Assembly: GCA_900752275.1 (NCBI GenBank)
Contig: CAADUS010000193.1
Location: 1-6,524, forward strand
Reading direction: 5' to 3'
From: an uncultured Collinsella sp.
Lineage (GTDB): Bacteria > Actinomycetota > Coriobacteriia > Coriobacteriales > Coriobacteriaceae
Length of the DNA: 6,524 bases
Numbering within the stretch: the stretch's first letter is position 1; every line of letters starts with the position of its first letter. This document shows positions 6,512 through 6,524 of the stretch, piece after piece. The position numbers and the translations under genes are program-made. A model generated the notes under the pieces. It saw nothing but the letters and a program-made list of their open reading frames with translations, searched no databases and was not told the DNA's origin.

Positions 6512-6524
6512 TCTTTCAACCTCC

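Overview
This window is a housekeeping segment from a fairly GC-rich bacterium. Every gene lies on the minus strand, so transcription runs from high to low coordinates. The order is rpsF, ssb, rpsR, rplI, dnaB, purA, purD, then the start of a NUDIX-family gene that leaves the window at base 1. The gene order, the GC-rich codon use and the protein sequences (zinc-ribbon-type S18, SSB ending in DEDIPF, dnaB-purA adjacency) fit a Gram-positive lineage. My best guess is Coriobacteriia (a Collinsella- or Olsenella-like actinomycetote). That placement is inference, not a database result.

Layout in transcription order. (1) 6434-4747: a ribosomal/SSB operon, rpsF-ssb-rpsR-rplI, with gaps of 48, 71 and 15 bp. 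Its leader has an 8-bp inverted repeat, and a long-stemmed hairpin sits just before the rpsR ribosome-binding site. A strong intrinsic terminator at 4677-4714 closes it. (2) 4676-4525: a gap of about 150 bp with a short GC-rich inverted repeat and an extended -10 promoter candidate for dnaB. (3) dnaB, the replicative helicase, followed after 90 bp by purA. A good purA promoter candidate has its -35 overlapping the dnaB stop codon. (4) A 119-bp purA-purD gap with two consecutive hairpins; the first looks like a purA terminator and the second lies just upstream of the purD Shine-Dalgarno. (5) purD, which starts with TTG behind a near-perfect Shine-Dalgarno, then 21 bp to an ADP-ribose-pyrophosphatase-like NUDIX gene, of which only the first 103 codons are present.

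Functionally the window joins translation (S6, S18, L9), replication (SSB, DnaB) and purine nucleotide synthesis (PurA makes adenylosuccinate from IMP; PurD makes GAR from phosphoribosylamine). S6 and S18 bind 16S rRNA as a pair, and SSB and DnaB act together at the fork. The NUDIX enzyme would release AMP and ribose-5-phosphate from ADP-ribose, which connects only loosely to purine metabolism.

I found no mobile element, CRISPR array, tRNA, rRNA or novel system. The points most worth a second look are the intergenic RNA structures, the acidic C-terminal tail and altered signature residue of L9, the acidic N-terminal extension of the NUDIX protein, and the zinc-ribbon form of S18.
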